64,000 nt of DNA from Rhodospirillaceae bacterium (GCA_947476925.1 CANJSF010000010.1:57350-121349); one strand, 5' to 3'; positions 17,345 to 25,811 are shown, counted from the stretch's first letter. The notes: generated by a model from the sequence alone, not told the origin. Numbers and translations: made by a program.

Positions 17345-19310
17345 GCTGCCGGGAATAAGTTTCCGCTGCGATTTGCATGGCGTTGCTAAAGGATTTCGCA
17401 AATCTTGGGCCATCACAAAGTGGCGATGCCGCAACACGTGATCGCAGTTCTGACCGAAGTCGCGCCAGGTATTGCAGGTTGCTGGCCTTCGAGATGGCAA
17501 GTTGCTCGAAGCCCGCGCGGTCTTGGGCAACGAAATCAGATAAGCCCGCATTACTCATGTGACTGGTGGCGTGACGCCCGGCAAACGTCTCGCCCGGAAA
17601 GGTGACGACCGGCACGCCCATCCACAACGCTTCGCAAGTTGTTAGGCCACCTGAATATGGGAAGGTATCAAGGGCGATGTCGATGTCATTGTAAGTTGCT
17701 AGAAACTGCGGCTGCTTGGCGTAGCCGCGAATGTCGATGCGTGAGGGCGCTATTCCTCGGGCTGCAAAATGATCGCGAATTGATGTTGCAACGCCAGGGT
17801 CGTCAAGGCCACGAAATCTTAGAACCAACTTGCTTCGCGCAACACCTGCTAGAATGCGCGCATAGCTGTCGTAAACCATGGCATTTAACTTGGTCGCATT
17901 ATTGAGACTTCCAAACGTGATGTATCCGTTCTTTAACGCAGGCAGTGACGCGACTTCCCCGCAACTCTGTGGCGGGTCAAAGCACACATACCCATCGCTG
18001 AGTCGCAATAACCGCTCAGGGCCAGCATTGTGTTGATCTTCTGGCGCATGCCACCGATCAGCGATGACATAATCTATCGTCGGCAAGCCTGTCGTTCCGA
18101 CGTATCCCAGCCAAGACAATTGTATGGGCGCCGGCTTGCGTGCAAAAACGCCCAAGCGATGGCCAGATGTATGGCCGCTCATGTCGATTAAAATATCGAC
18201 GTTAGCTGCGGTTATCTGAGCGGCTAATTCCTCGTCCGTAAGGCCTTCTACTCGGCGCCATTCAGTCGCTGCTGCGATGCGTTTTGATAGGTCGTCCTCT
18301 CTCGAAATTCGACGTGTGCTGAAGATCGTTGCTTTAATGCGCGAGCGATCAAGGTGCTCGAACATTCTAACACTCAGGAATCCGCATGGGTGACGACCAA
18401 AGTCCGGTGAGACGAAACCGATGCTGAGTGTCGTATGAGGCGCTAGCAGAGGAATGGTTGCATGATCGAGTTGCGCTTGCGTTGAAAACCGCTTTGCCCA
18501 TGCGTTGTGCGCAATTTGAATTTGTGCGTTGTTGATGCCAACTACATACTGCATGCAGCTCAGAACGTTACTGGCCATTGCCATCGATGTCGGATCGAGT
18601 GCCGTTGCTGTTTGGAATTCGGCTAGTGCTAAGTCAGATTTCGCGCTCTCGCTGAGTATGTTTCCCAGCGAGTTATGCGCTTTTGCATTTTGCGGATTGA
18701 GCGAAATGGCGCTTCTGATAAGCCTTTCGGCGTCTGTCAGTCGCGTGGCGTCGCGATATGCATTGGCGAGATTATACGCGGCTTCAGCATAGGCAGGGCG
18801 GTATGCGAGCGCATTCTCAAAGCACGTCGTTGCGGCGCTCAGGTTTTCCAGATCACGATACGCGATGCCAAGGTTACTCAAGGCCTCAGGATAATCTGGC
18901 TGGTGATGGATCGCAGTGTGATAGGCGGCGACTGCTTCCTGCTGTTTCCTTTGAGAGAACAAAACGTTGCCTAAGTTGAAGTGTGCGGGTGCGCGTTTCG
19001 GACTTAGATTGATCGCACGTCGCAGGGCCTGCTCGGCTTTTTCAAGTTTGCCCGCTGCCATATAGACTGTACCAAGATTATTCTCGGCATCAGAATTCTC
19101 TGGCCGCGATTTTAGTGAGGTTTCAATTAAAGCGATGGCCTTATCGGGTTGACCTGTTTGATATGCAATGATGCCTAAGTAATGCAGAGCGTCGGCATCG
19201 TCGGGTTTGGCATGCAAAACGTTTTCGAAGGCCGCTGCGGCATTCTGGAGATCGCCATTTCCAAGCCAGCGAAGGCCCGCGGCGAGTTCACTCTCAGCTG
19301 CGTTCGTCAT
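17337..19310 (-). CDS. TPR-containing SPINDLY/O-GlcNAc transferase-like (GT41) protein
   Basis: 657 aa. About seven TPRs fill residues 5-245 (DALHYLGIIAYQTGQPDKAI, SDAENNLGTVYMAAGKLEKA, PAHFNLGNVLFSQRKQQEAV). The GT41 catalytic region follows with LSIGFVSPDFGRHPCGFL, the histidine motif DMSGHTSGHRLGVFARKPAP, LSWLGYVGTTGLPTIDY and the donor-site motif ALDTFPYSGGLTTCEALWMG. Enzymes of this family attach sugars to Ser/Thr of protein substrates bound by the TPR superhelix. The start overlaps the stop of the preceding frameshifted gene by 4 bp, so the gene is translationally coupled in a three-gene operon (21107 to 17337). Flagellin is the likely target by neighbourhood. Confidence 0.93.
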   Translation of the reverse strand: MTNAAESELAAGLRWLGNGDLQNAAAAFENVLHAKPDDADALHYLGIIAYQTGQPDKAIALIETSLKSRPENSDAENNLGTVYMAAGKLEKAEQALRRAINLSPKRAPAHFNLGNVLFSQRKQQEAVAAYHTAIHHQPDYPEALSNLGIAYRDLENLSAATTCFENALAYRPAYAEAAYNLANAYRDATRLTDAERLIRSAISLNPQNAKAHNSLGNILSESAKSDLALAEFQTATALDPTSMAMASNVLSCMQYVVGINNAQIQIAHNAWAKRFSTQAQLDHATIPLLAPHTTLSIGFVSPDFGRHPCGFLSVRMFEHLDRSRIKATIFSTRRISREDDLSKRIAAATEWRRVEGLTDEELAAQITAANVDILIDMSGHTSGHRLGVFARKPAPIQLSWLGYVGTTGLPTIDYVIADRWHAPEDQHNAGPERLLRLSDGYVCFDPPQSCGEVASLPALKNGYITFGSLNNATKLNAMVYDSYARILAGVARSKLVLRFRGLDDPGVATSIRDHFAARGIAPSRIDIRGYAKQPQFLATYNDIDIALDTFPYSGGLTTCEALWMGVPVVTFPGETFAGRHATSHMSNAGLSDFVAQDRAGFEQLAISKASNLQYLARLRSELRSRVAASPLCDGPRFAKSFSNAMQIAAETYSRQLK

Positions 19311-20205
19311 GGCATTTGGCTGGCAATGTCGGGGACCTGCAGCGGGAGAGCTTTAGCTTTAATATGATGAACAACGACTTCTTGGATCCGATCATAAAAC
19401 GATGCCAAATTATCAATGGCAGCGCTGTCGGCATTGGCCTGAGTTGCGCGTTGGAAAATGTCTTGATAGCTGTGCTGGAGCATATCCATCGCTATCTCGA
19501 GCGCCGGTGTCTGCGCTTTTGATTTTTGTGCCCCGCAAACATTTAATACATCGCTCATAAGCGCATGAAAAAATAAGTAGATCGATTGATCCCATCGCGT
19601 AGTGTGGTGCACGTGCAGAGCAACTGGGGATGCAATAGTCTTTACGGTGTGGCCCTGCAAAATTAACACCAGTGGCAACCAATAGTCCCAGAACGGCATG
19701 CCAATACAAAACAAGCTGTCGGGAATACTGGCAAGCATATGGGGTGGCAAAAAATGCCGTCATAGCCAATCGAGTATGTTTCTTGCCCAGTAGGTCGATA
19801 CCCCTCGGCACTTCTGATGTCAGAAATGTCGACACGCGGCAGCAGTATCGCAGCGCTCGAGGCATGCTCAATCAGAATGCGCGCTAAGTCGCATTGAGAT
19901 CGCAGCAGGATATCGGAGTTCAAAAACCCTATAACGCGCGCTGTTGGGTTTTGTGCAGTCGCGGTGCGCAAGAGGTCGATAACAAAGGGCAGGGGCTTAC
20001 CCACTGCTTTTTCGGCGGTACGTTCCGCCGCAATGGATAGAGAGTCTGGGAATTGTTTTCGTACGTTCGCGATTTCACTTGCCGCGTTAAGCGCCGTGAC
20101 CTGAAAGCCGTGCGCTCGCCAAGATTTTGTGGCCAAAGATTGAAGCTCGATATCACGGCCGGGCACCAAGCTAGTCGCAATGGAGATCGACTTGCTATCC
20201 GTCAT
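19307..20205 (-). pseudogene. Glycosyltransferase-like protein gene with a -1 frame disruption at a T6 run
   Basis: Two overlapping minus-strand frames together read as one protein of about 299 aa. The first (from ATG 20205) runs through FLNSDILLRSQCDLARILIE and IGYDGIF, then becomes a nonsense tail. The second continues with PPHMLASIPDSLFCIGMPFW and DYWLPLVLILQGH. The switch is at plus-strand 19749-19754, a run of six A (T6 in the mRNA sense). One extra T, or a -1 ribosomal slip there, restores GIF-L-PPHML. The NSD motif suggests a nucleotide-sugar-dependent transferase, but the family is not certain. Both ends overlap their neighbours by 4 bp (ATGA), so the operon is intact. It could be a true mutation, a sequencing error or a phase-variable site. 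Confidence 0.8.
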
Positions 20206-21107
20206 GACGCGCTGGACGCCATCGGTTGAGGCGCGTGCAGCACAACGGGCTGAAATTGACTGCGGTCCATTATCGGAAAACCAGCCTCGCGCCGAAGTTT
20301 GTCGGCCAGATCAAAGTATGTATCCATGGGCGCCAATCCGCAGAAATGACAAATGACGCCAGACCAGACTTGCGCGGCCTGGCCTGCCGCCTGCTTCAAC
20401 ACTTGTACGTTTCCAATATCGAGATCAAACACGCCATCGACCATATTCGGTGTTGTCACTTGTAGTCGGTGCGTCAGCGGCGAATCTAAAGGTGCGATTC
20501 CCATGGCCGGCAACACGACTCCGAAAAACGGCTCGTCGTTGTACTCACCCTCGTGCTTGAAGGGATAGCTGATGTGGTCGCGCTCGGGGCTGCGGTAGAG
20601 TGCCAACACCCTGTTAAAGACCTGCTCTGCCTGAGGGTTGCGCTCGAAATACAGCACACCGGTATTGCAAACGATGACATACGGGACATTCATGCGAGCA
20701 CGAATAGTGGCGGCGTCTTTAACTCCGAGCGAGCAGCCAAAGACCGGGCCAGTGGTTTGGCGCAGCCCCTCGATGATGAACGCTTGGCCGCTCAGCTTCC
20801 GCCAAAAAAACTCCACGCGATGACTGAACAGGATGCAGTCAGTATCGACGTACATCGTGCGTTCGTAAGGGGTGTAATGGTAAAGCCGCGCTTTGTTCAT
20901 GGCGCCGCGAATATCGGGTTCGTCTGGCGCTTCAATAATCGAGTCGAATAGAGCCCGATACTCGGGCTTAATGTGAATGGCTTTATTAACAATGACGCTG
21001 ATCGGGCGGGTATCTAGCCTACGGATCGACAAAGCCAGGTTGGCCGCCAGGTCCATATATCGAGAGTCGTCCATGGCTAACGCTATATAACCCTCGCTCA
21101 TATCCAA
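20202..21107 (-). CDS. GT8-like glycosyltransferase
   Basis: 301 aa, GT-A type. It has an N-terminal strand-helix start (GYIALAMDDSRYMDLAANLA), a DxD metal/nucleotide-sugar motif in RTMYVDTDCILFSHRV and a conserved VCNTGVLYFERN segment. EGEYNDEPFFGVVLPAMGI follows. This layout resembles GT8 glycosyltransferases. It is the first gene of the operon with the frameshifted gene and the TPR-SPINDLY gene; its TGA overlaps the next ATG. An alternative start at codon 4 exists. Upstream 290 bp separate it from the divergent flagellin genes. Confidence 0.83.
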   Translation of the reverse strand: MDMSEGYIALAMDDSRYMDLAANLALSIRRLDTRPISVIVNKAIHIKPEYRALFDSIIEAPDEPDIRGAMNKARLYHYTPYERTMYVDTDCILFSHRVEFFWRKLSGQAFIIEGLRQTTGPVFGCSLGVKDAATIRARMNVPYVIVCNTGVLYFERNPQAEQVFNRVLALYRSPERDHISYPFKHEGEYNDEPFFGVVLPAMGIAPLDSPLTHRLQVTTPNMVDGVFDLDIGNVQVLKQAAGQAAQVWSGVICHFCGLAPMDTYFDLADKLRREAGFPIMDRSQFQPVVLHAPQPMASSAS

Positions 21108-21384
21108 TCTCGCATTTTTATTACGTTTTTACCTAATTTTACGATATTATAGTTCCAGATGGGATTTAGTATTGCATAGGCTCAGAAAAAAAGCCTGCCA
21201 GACTTATAACAGTTTGAAATATATAACTAATTATTGGATTATCACCCACGAGATGCGAAAATTTCGCGGTATTTGACTCCCCCACGGTAGGCAGCTATAA
21301 ATTGTTTACCTCGGACGATTGATTCAACAGAAGTTGGTCTTCAGCGTCCGGGCTGACAGAAACGTCATGACACCGTCCTAGAAA

Positions 21385-21397
21385 AGGAGCGTCTCCT
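21385..21397 (+). promoter_or_regulatory. Shine-Dalgarno-sequestering mini-hairpin before flagellin 1
   Basis: AGGAG-CGT-CTCCT ends on the base before the ATG at 21398. The left arm is the Shine-Dalgarno, the right arm is its exact complement. Just upstream, CCTAGAAAAGG (21377-21387) is shared with the leader of flagellin 3 (23639-23649). FlbT, encoded downstream, is known in Caulobacter to act on flagellin mRNA leaders, so this is a candidate target. The AT-rich intergenic stretch 21108-21376 otherwise shows only a GCGAAAATTTCGC palindrome at 21255-21267. Confidence 0.55.
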
Positions 21398-22288
21398 ATG
21401 AGTGATGTAACACTTGCTTCCTCGACACGTACGAACCTGCTGTCTTTGCAGCGTACGTCTAACCTTATCGGTCGTACCCAAGAACGTTTGGCCTCTGGCC
21501 AAAAAGTCAACAGCGCAATCGACGACGCGCTCGCGTTCTTTAAAGCCCGTAACTTGAATACCCGCGCTGGCGACTTAGCGTCGATCAAAGACGAAATCGC
21601 CGTTGGTATTAGCGTCATTCGTGCCTCGATCCAGGGCTTGGAAACAATTGAATCCGTTCTGAAGCAAGCAAAAGCTCTTGCGCAATCTGCTGTCGCTTCG
21701 CCCGAAAGTTCGACACGTGCCAAGCTGGCCAGCCAGTTCAACGAACTTCGCAGCCAGGTCGACAATATCGCAGAAGACGCCGCCTATAACGGTATCAACC
21801 TGCTGAAGAATACAACCAACTCATTCCAGTCTGGTGCTGATCAGCTGACGGTGAAGTTCAACGAACGTACGACGACTTCAGCTATCAATCAGCTGGTTGT
21901 CAGTGGTTTGAACACCACCGACTTTAACACGATCACAGCACGCTCTGCCGTCGCTACCGGCACGGCAGGCAGCACCACAGTTTGGGGCCAAACCGGCACC
22001 GCGGCTATCACGGCCATTAACTCGGCGATCCGTGCCATTGACTCCGCGATGGTGTCGGTGCGTCAGGTCGCGCAAAGTTTCGGTACCAATTCATCGTTGT
22101 TGGAAATTCGCCGTCAGTTTACGGAAAACTTGATCAATACGCTTAAGGGCGGTGCTTCTCAGTTGGTCAACGCGGACTTGAACGAAGAATCAGCCAACTT
22201 GCTGTCGCTGCAAACACGCCAGCAGTTGGGCACGATTTCGCTCTCGATCGCTCAGCAATCTGAACAGTCGGTTCTCCGTCTGTTCTAA
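21398..22288 (+). CDS. Flagellin 1
   Basis: 296-aa flagellin, exported and polymerised into the filament. The N-terminal D0/D1 segment (TNLLSLQRTSNLIGRTQERL, ASGQKVNSAIDDALAFFKAR) and the C-terminal segment (NLLSLQTRQQLGTISLSIAQ, QSEQSVLRLF) are typical for alphaproteobacteria. The short middle lacks D2/D3 domains. It is rich in Ser and Thr (for example TGTAGSTTVWGQTGTAAIT), which offers sites for O-glycosylation. It is the first of four tandem paralogues. A self-complementary Shine-Dalgarno precedes it and a terminator follows. Confidence 0.96.
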   Translation: MSDVTLASSTRTNLLSLQRTSNLIGRTQERLASGQKVNSAIDDALAFFKARNLNTRAGDLASIKDEIAVGISVIRASIQGLETIESVLKQAKALAQSAVASPESSTRAKLASQFNELRSQVDNIAEDAAYNGINLLKNTTNSFQSGADQLTVKFNERTTTSAINQLVVSGLNTTDFNTITARSAVATGTAGSTTVWGQTGTAAITAINSAIRAIDSAMVSVRQVAQSFGTNSSLLEIRRQFTENLINTLKGGASQLVNADLNEESANLLSLQTRQQLGTISLSIAQQSEQSVLRLF

Positions 22289-22318
22289 TACGAGACGCTC
22301 TAAGACGGTTAGGCGTTT

Positions 22319-22349
22319 GAAACGGCGGGCCTGTAAGGTCCGCCGTTTC
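22319..22349 (+). terminator. Terminator-like stem-loop after flagellin 1
   Basis: GAAACGGCGG and CCGCCGTTTC form a 10-bp stem around GCCTGTAAGGT. It is followed by ACTCTTTCT, which is T-rich but not a clean T-run. Confidence 0.7.
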
Positions 22350-22435
22350 ACTCTTTCTGAAAGTGGACTAAAATCTAACGGCCTGGTCGCGACAACAAAA
22401 TCTTAAGAATTTTGCGCGAAGTAGGGTACTAAATG

Positions 22436-22466
22436 GTTAGCCCAACGAACAATGTCGAGGGCTAAC
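22436..22466 (+). promoter_or_regulatory. Stem-loop in the flagellin 2 leader
   Basis: GTTAGCCC and GGGCTAAC pair perfectly around a 15-base loop, 27 bp before the ATG and upstream of the GGGAG ribosome binding site. Placement in the 5' UTR fits a post-transcriptional control element. Confidence 0.45.
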
Positions 22467-22493
22467 GTATGGGGTATCGCAAGGGAGTAAAAG

Positions 22494-23384
22494 ATGGGTG
22501 ACGTAACATTAGCGAGTTCGACTCGGACAAATCTCCTTTCGCTACAACGCACGTCTAATCTTATCGGACGGACACAAGAACGCTTAGCCTCGGGCCTGAA
22601 AGTCAACAGCGCCATCGATGATGCGCTTGCTTTCTTCAAAGCGCGCAACTTGAATGCCCGCGCTGGCGATTTGTCGACAATCAAAGATCAGATCTCAAAC
22701 GGCATCAGCACCATTAAAGCTGCAGTGCAGGGCCTCGAATCGATTGAAGCAGTTCTCAAACAAGCCAAAGCTTTGGCTCAATCAGCTGTGTCATCTCCTG
22801 AAAGTTCGACACGTGCAAAACTCGCCAGCCAATTCAATGAACTGCGTAGTCAAATTGATGGTTTGGCAGAAGACGGCAAGTTCAATGGCGTCAATCTGCT
22901 TAAAAATACGACTGCCGCATTTGAAGCTGGCGCAGACCAGCTTACGGTTAAATTCAATGAACGCACAACAACCGCGGCGATCAACCAACTGGTCATTAGC
23001 GGCGTCAATACTACGGACTTCCAGGCTATCATTGGACGGTCTGCCGTGGCCACGGGCACTGCGGGCAGCACGACAGTGTGGGGGCAAACTGGAACAGCTG
23101 CCATCACTGCGATCAACTCGGCGATTCGTGCGCTCGACTCCGCACTCGTCACCGTGCGTCAGGTGTCGCAAACGCTCGGCACGAATTCTTCGTTGCTGGA
23201 AATTCGCCGTCAGTTTACCGAAAATTTGATCAACACCTTGAAGGGTGGCGCATCGCAATTGGTCAATGCCGACTTGAACGAAGAATCAGCAAACTTGCTT
23301 TCGTTGCAGACGCGTCAGCAGTTGGGCACAATTTCTTTAAGTATCGCCCAACAGTCTGAGCAGTCTGTCCTGCGTCTGTTCTAA
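22494..23384 (+). CDS. Flagellin 2
   Basis: 296 aa, nearly the same as flagellin 1 over most of its length. It differs mainly in the helices at about 60-80 and the loop at 120-145 (FNGVNLLKNTTAAFEAGADQ). ATG at 22494 is preceded by GGGAG at suitable spacing. It starts MGDVTLASSTRTNLLSLQRT and ends QSEQSVLRLF. It is separated from flagellin 1 by a terminator and from flagellin 3 by another, so each flagellin appears to be its own transcription unit. Confidence 0.96.
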   Translation: MGDVTLASSTRTNLLSLQRTSNLIGRTQERLASGLKVNSAIDDALAFFKARNLNARAGDLSTIKDQISNGISTIKAAVQGLESIEAVLKQAKALAQSAVSSPESSTRAKLASQFNELRSQIDGLAEDGKFNGVNLLKNTTAAFEAGADQLTVKFNERTTTAAINQLVISGVNTTDFQAIIGRSAVATGTAGSTTVWGQTGTAAITAINSAIRALDSALVTVRQVSQTLGTNSSLLEIRRQFTENLINTLKGGASQLVNADLNEESANLLSLQTRQQLGTISLSIAQQSEQSVLRLF

Positions 23385-23413
23385 ACAACTCTCGTTCTTC
23401 TATGTTCTGCAAG

Positions 23414-23446
23414 CGGCGGCCTCCAGGGGGCCGCCGTTTTGCTTTT
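23414..23446 (+). terminator. Rho-independent terminator after flagellin 2
   Basis: CGGCGGCC and GGCCGCCG form a GC-rich 8-bp stem around TCCAGGG, followed directly by TTTTGCTTTTT. Confidence 0.88.
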
Positions 23447-23659
23447 TGCGGCGCTGCAACTTATTCACCTATCGTTAACGAGCCGATATTTCAAAAATAA
23501 TGAGCGGCGTTAACCTTTTGTTTCCTGCCTCGGCCTTAAAAGGCATTCACTGAATACCGCTGCCAGTGCGCCATATGGCCAATCAGAACTTTGGGCCAAG
23601 TCGAACTGCGGTGGTTCCATTGAAACTGAGTCCCTCGACCTAGAAAAGGGGTAGCACAC

Positions 23660-24550
23660 ATTGGCGACATTTCACTTTCATCTGCGACGCGAACGAACCT
23701 TTTGTCATTGCAGCGTACGACCGGCTTGATTGGCCGGACACAAGAACGCTTGGCCTCTGGCCTGAAAGTCAACAGCGCCATCGACGACGCGCTGGCGTTC
23801 TTCAAGGCCCGCAACTTGAACGCTCGCGCCTCTGACTTGTCTGCGATTAAAGACGACATCGTCAACGGGATTTCAGTTTTGCGCGCCACAGTGCAGGGCT
23901 TGGAAACCATCGAGTCGGTTCTGAAGCAGATGAAGGCGTTGGCGCAATCAGCCGTCTCGTCGCCAGAAAGTTCAACTCGAGCCAAGCTCGCCAGCCAGTT
24001 CAACGAACTGCGCAGTCAAGTCGACAACGTCATGGAAGACGCCAGCTACAGCGGCGTCAATCTTCTCAAGAACACGACGTCACCCTTCACGGTTGGCTCC
24101 GACAACATGACGGTGAAGTTCAACGAACGCACCGATACCAAAGCTGTCAACCAACTGATCGTTAGCGGCTTGAAAACGTCGGACTTCAACACGATTATGG
24201 CGCGCTCTGCTGTTGCGACAGGCACCGCCGGAAGCACCACGGTCTGGGGTCAAACCGGCACTGCGGCGATTACCGCCATCAACACCTCGATCAGGGCTAT
24301 CGACTCGGCATTGGTCAGCGTTCGTCAAGCAGCGCAGACCTTTGGTACGAATTCTTCAATGCTCGAGTTGCGCCGCCAATTTACCGAAAATATTATCAAC
24401 ACGCTCAAGGGCGGAGCCGCCAGCTTGGTCAACGCGGACTTGAACGAAGAGTCAGCCAATTTGCTGTCGCTGCAGACACGCCAGCAGTTGGGCACCATCT
24501 CGTTGGGTATCGCCCAACAGTCAGAACAGTCAGTCTTGCGTCTGTTCTAA
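23660..24550 (+). CDS. Flagellin 3 with apparent AUU start codon
   Basis: The frame continues upstream of the first TTG (23702) through GDISLSSATRTNL, the exact counterpart of GDVTLASSTRTNL in the paralogues. No ATG, GTG or TTG lies between the in-frame TGA at 23627 and this segment. ATT at 23660 takes the place of the paralogues' ATG, with AAAAGGGG ending 8 bases before it. Starting there gives 296 aa, exactly the length of flagellins 1 and 2. AUU starts are used rarely (infC is the classic case) and are inefficient. The rest is a normal short flagellin ending QSEQSVLRLF. A TTG start would remove 14 conserved residues of the export/D0 region. Confidence 0.88.
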   Translation: MGDISLSSATRTNLLSLQRTTGLIGRTQERLASGLKVNSAIDDALAFFKARNLNARASDLSAIKDDIVNGISVLRATVQGLETIESVLKQMKALAQSAVSSPESSTRAKLASQFNELRSQVDNVMEDASYSGVNLLKNTTSPFTVGSDNMTVKFNERTDTKAVNQLIVSGLKTSDFNTIMARSAVATGTAGSTTVWGQTGTAAITAINTSIRAIDSALVSVRQAAQTFGTNSSMLELRRQFTENIINTLKGGAASLVNADLNEESANLLSLQTRQQLGTISLGIAQQSEQSVLRLF

Positions 24551-24559
24551 AGTTCGTCG

Positions 24560-24574
24560 TTAAGCATTTTTTAA
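24560..24574. promoter_or_regulatory. TTAA-N7-TTAA site between flagellins 3 and 4 (CtrA-like)
   Basis: TTAAGCATTTTTTAA has the spacing of the CtrA recognition sequence. It lies about 200 bp before flagellin 4 and overlaps the foot of the flagellin 3 terminator, so it may be coincidental. Confidence 0.3.
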
Positions 24575-24603
24575 GGGCGGCAGAAATCTCTGCCGCCCTT
24601 TCC
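24573..24603 (+). terminator. Rho-independent terminator after flagellin 3
   Basis: A perfect 12-bp stem AAGGGCGGCAGA/TCTGCCGCCCTT with loop AATC, followed by TCC. The T-tract is short and lies partly in the stem. Confidence 0.82.
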
Positions 24604-24771
24604 ATTTCACAGTGGCTTCGATTCGACTCATTAACGTTTCCTTTGGCTTTTGCGTCTATCCAGACAAGAGAGCGCACAGAATGTGATTCGGCCGTTCCTG
24701 GTTTGCCATGGATGGCCGGCGCGAAACGGGCAAGCGGAGTTGCTTGCACCAAAAGATGAATGAGGTCCGAC

Positions 24772-25665
24772 ATGGGCGACGTTACATTAACAACAGCGAC
24801 ACGCACGAACCTGCTCTCGTTGCAGCGTACGACGGGCTTGATTGGTCGCACGCAGGAGCGTTTGGCCACTGGCCTAAAGGTCAATAGCGCCATCGATGAC
24901 GCGCTTGCGTTCTTCAAGGCGCGCAACCTCAACAGCCGTGCCTCGGATTTGTTATCGATCAAAACGGGCATCACGGACGGCATCAATATTATTCGCTCAG
25001 CCATTCAGGGCTTGGAAAGCACTGAGTCAGTTCTTAAGCAAATGAAAGCGCTGGGGCAGTCGGCGATTTCTGCTCCCGAAAGTTCGACGCGCGCAAAATT
25101 GGCCAGTCAATTTAATGAACTGCGCAGCCAGGTCGACAACCTACTAGAAGACTCCAGCTTCAATGGCGTGAACCTCCTGAAAAACTCGACCGGATCTTTC
25201 CAAACGGGATCGGATGTCTTGACGGTGAAGTTCAACGAGCGCACCGAACAAAAAGCGATCAATCAACTCGTGATCAGTGGTCTGAACACGACCGATTTCA
25301 ATACAATCGTGGCGCGATCAGCCGTTGCCACAGGCACGCCGGGCAATACCACTGTTTGGGGCCAAACCGGAACAGCGGCGATTACCGCTATTTCCTCGGC
25401 CTTGCGCGCCATTGATTCGGCGCTGGTGACGGTTCGTCAAGCAGGTCAAACCTTTGGTACACGGTCGTCACTGCTCGAAATTCGCCGTGCATTTACCGAG
25501 AATATCGTGAACACCCTAAAGGGCGGCGCGGGCGACCTCGTAAATGCCGATCTTAATGAAGAGTCGGCTAATCTGCTGTCACTCCAGACCCGTCAGCAGT
25601 TGGGCACTATTTCGCTTTCGATTGCTCAACAATCTGAACAAGCGGTCTTGCGACTCTTCAGTTAA
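24772..25665 (+). CDS. Flagellin 4
   Basis: 297 aa, one residue longer than the others because it ends in RLFS. ATG at 24772 follows GAGG at good spacing; an ATG four codons upstream lacks this. It is the most divergent of the four (for example LLSIKTGITDGINIIRSAIQ and TPGNTTVWGQTG) but keeps all conserved helices. It is closest to flbT and flaF, 146 bp downstream. Confidence 0.95.
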   Translation: MGDVTLTTATRTNLLSLQRTTGLIGRTQERLATGLKVNSAIDDALAFFKARNLNSRASDLLSIKTGITDGINIIRSAIQGLESTESVLKQMKALGQSAISAPESSTRAKLASQFNELRSQVDNLLEDSSFNGVNLLKNSTGSFQTGSDVLTVKFNERTEQKAINQLVISGLNTTDFNTIVARSAVATGTPGNTTVWGQTGTAAITAISSALRAIDSALVTVRQAGQTFGTRSSLLEIRRAFTENIVNTLKGGAGDLVNADLNEESANLLSLQTRQQLGTISLSIAQQSEQAVLRLFS

Positions 25666-25680
25666 AGCTCTGAAACATTA

Positions 25681-25696
25681 CACTAAGCCCTTAGTG
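25681..25696 (+). terminator. Possible weak terminator after flagellin 4
   Basis: CACTAAG-CC-CTTAGTG forms a 7-bp stem with a tiny loop, followed by GTAGGTTTTC. Weaker than the terminators after the other flagellins, so flbT may be partly read through. Confidence 0.4.
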
Positions 25697-25811
25697 GTAG
25701 GTTTTCTCAAGCTTCTTGGACTTGTGAGTGGGGCATCGACCCGCGCGCTAAATGTATGTTAAACGCATCGCCTTAAAGCTTTTTTCAGGCGAAACGGGTT
25801 AGAAAGTCACC

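Noticed and set aside
22654..23229. 191-codon alternative frame inside flagellin 2, and similar frames in other flagellins
   Set aside because: Lies entirely in a flagellin coding region; no ribosome site or domain; explained by codon bias.
23702..24550. Flagellin 3 starting at TTG 23702
   Set aside because: Would delete 14 conserved N-terminal residues found in all paralogues and has no Shine-Dalgarno; the AUU start explains length and homology better.
21398..25665. Flagellin repeats considered as a mobile or CRISPR-like repeat array
   Set aside because: The repeats are complete paralogous genes with their own ribosome sites and terminators; no direct-repeat/spacer structure, transposase or terminal inverted repeats.
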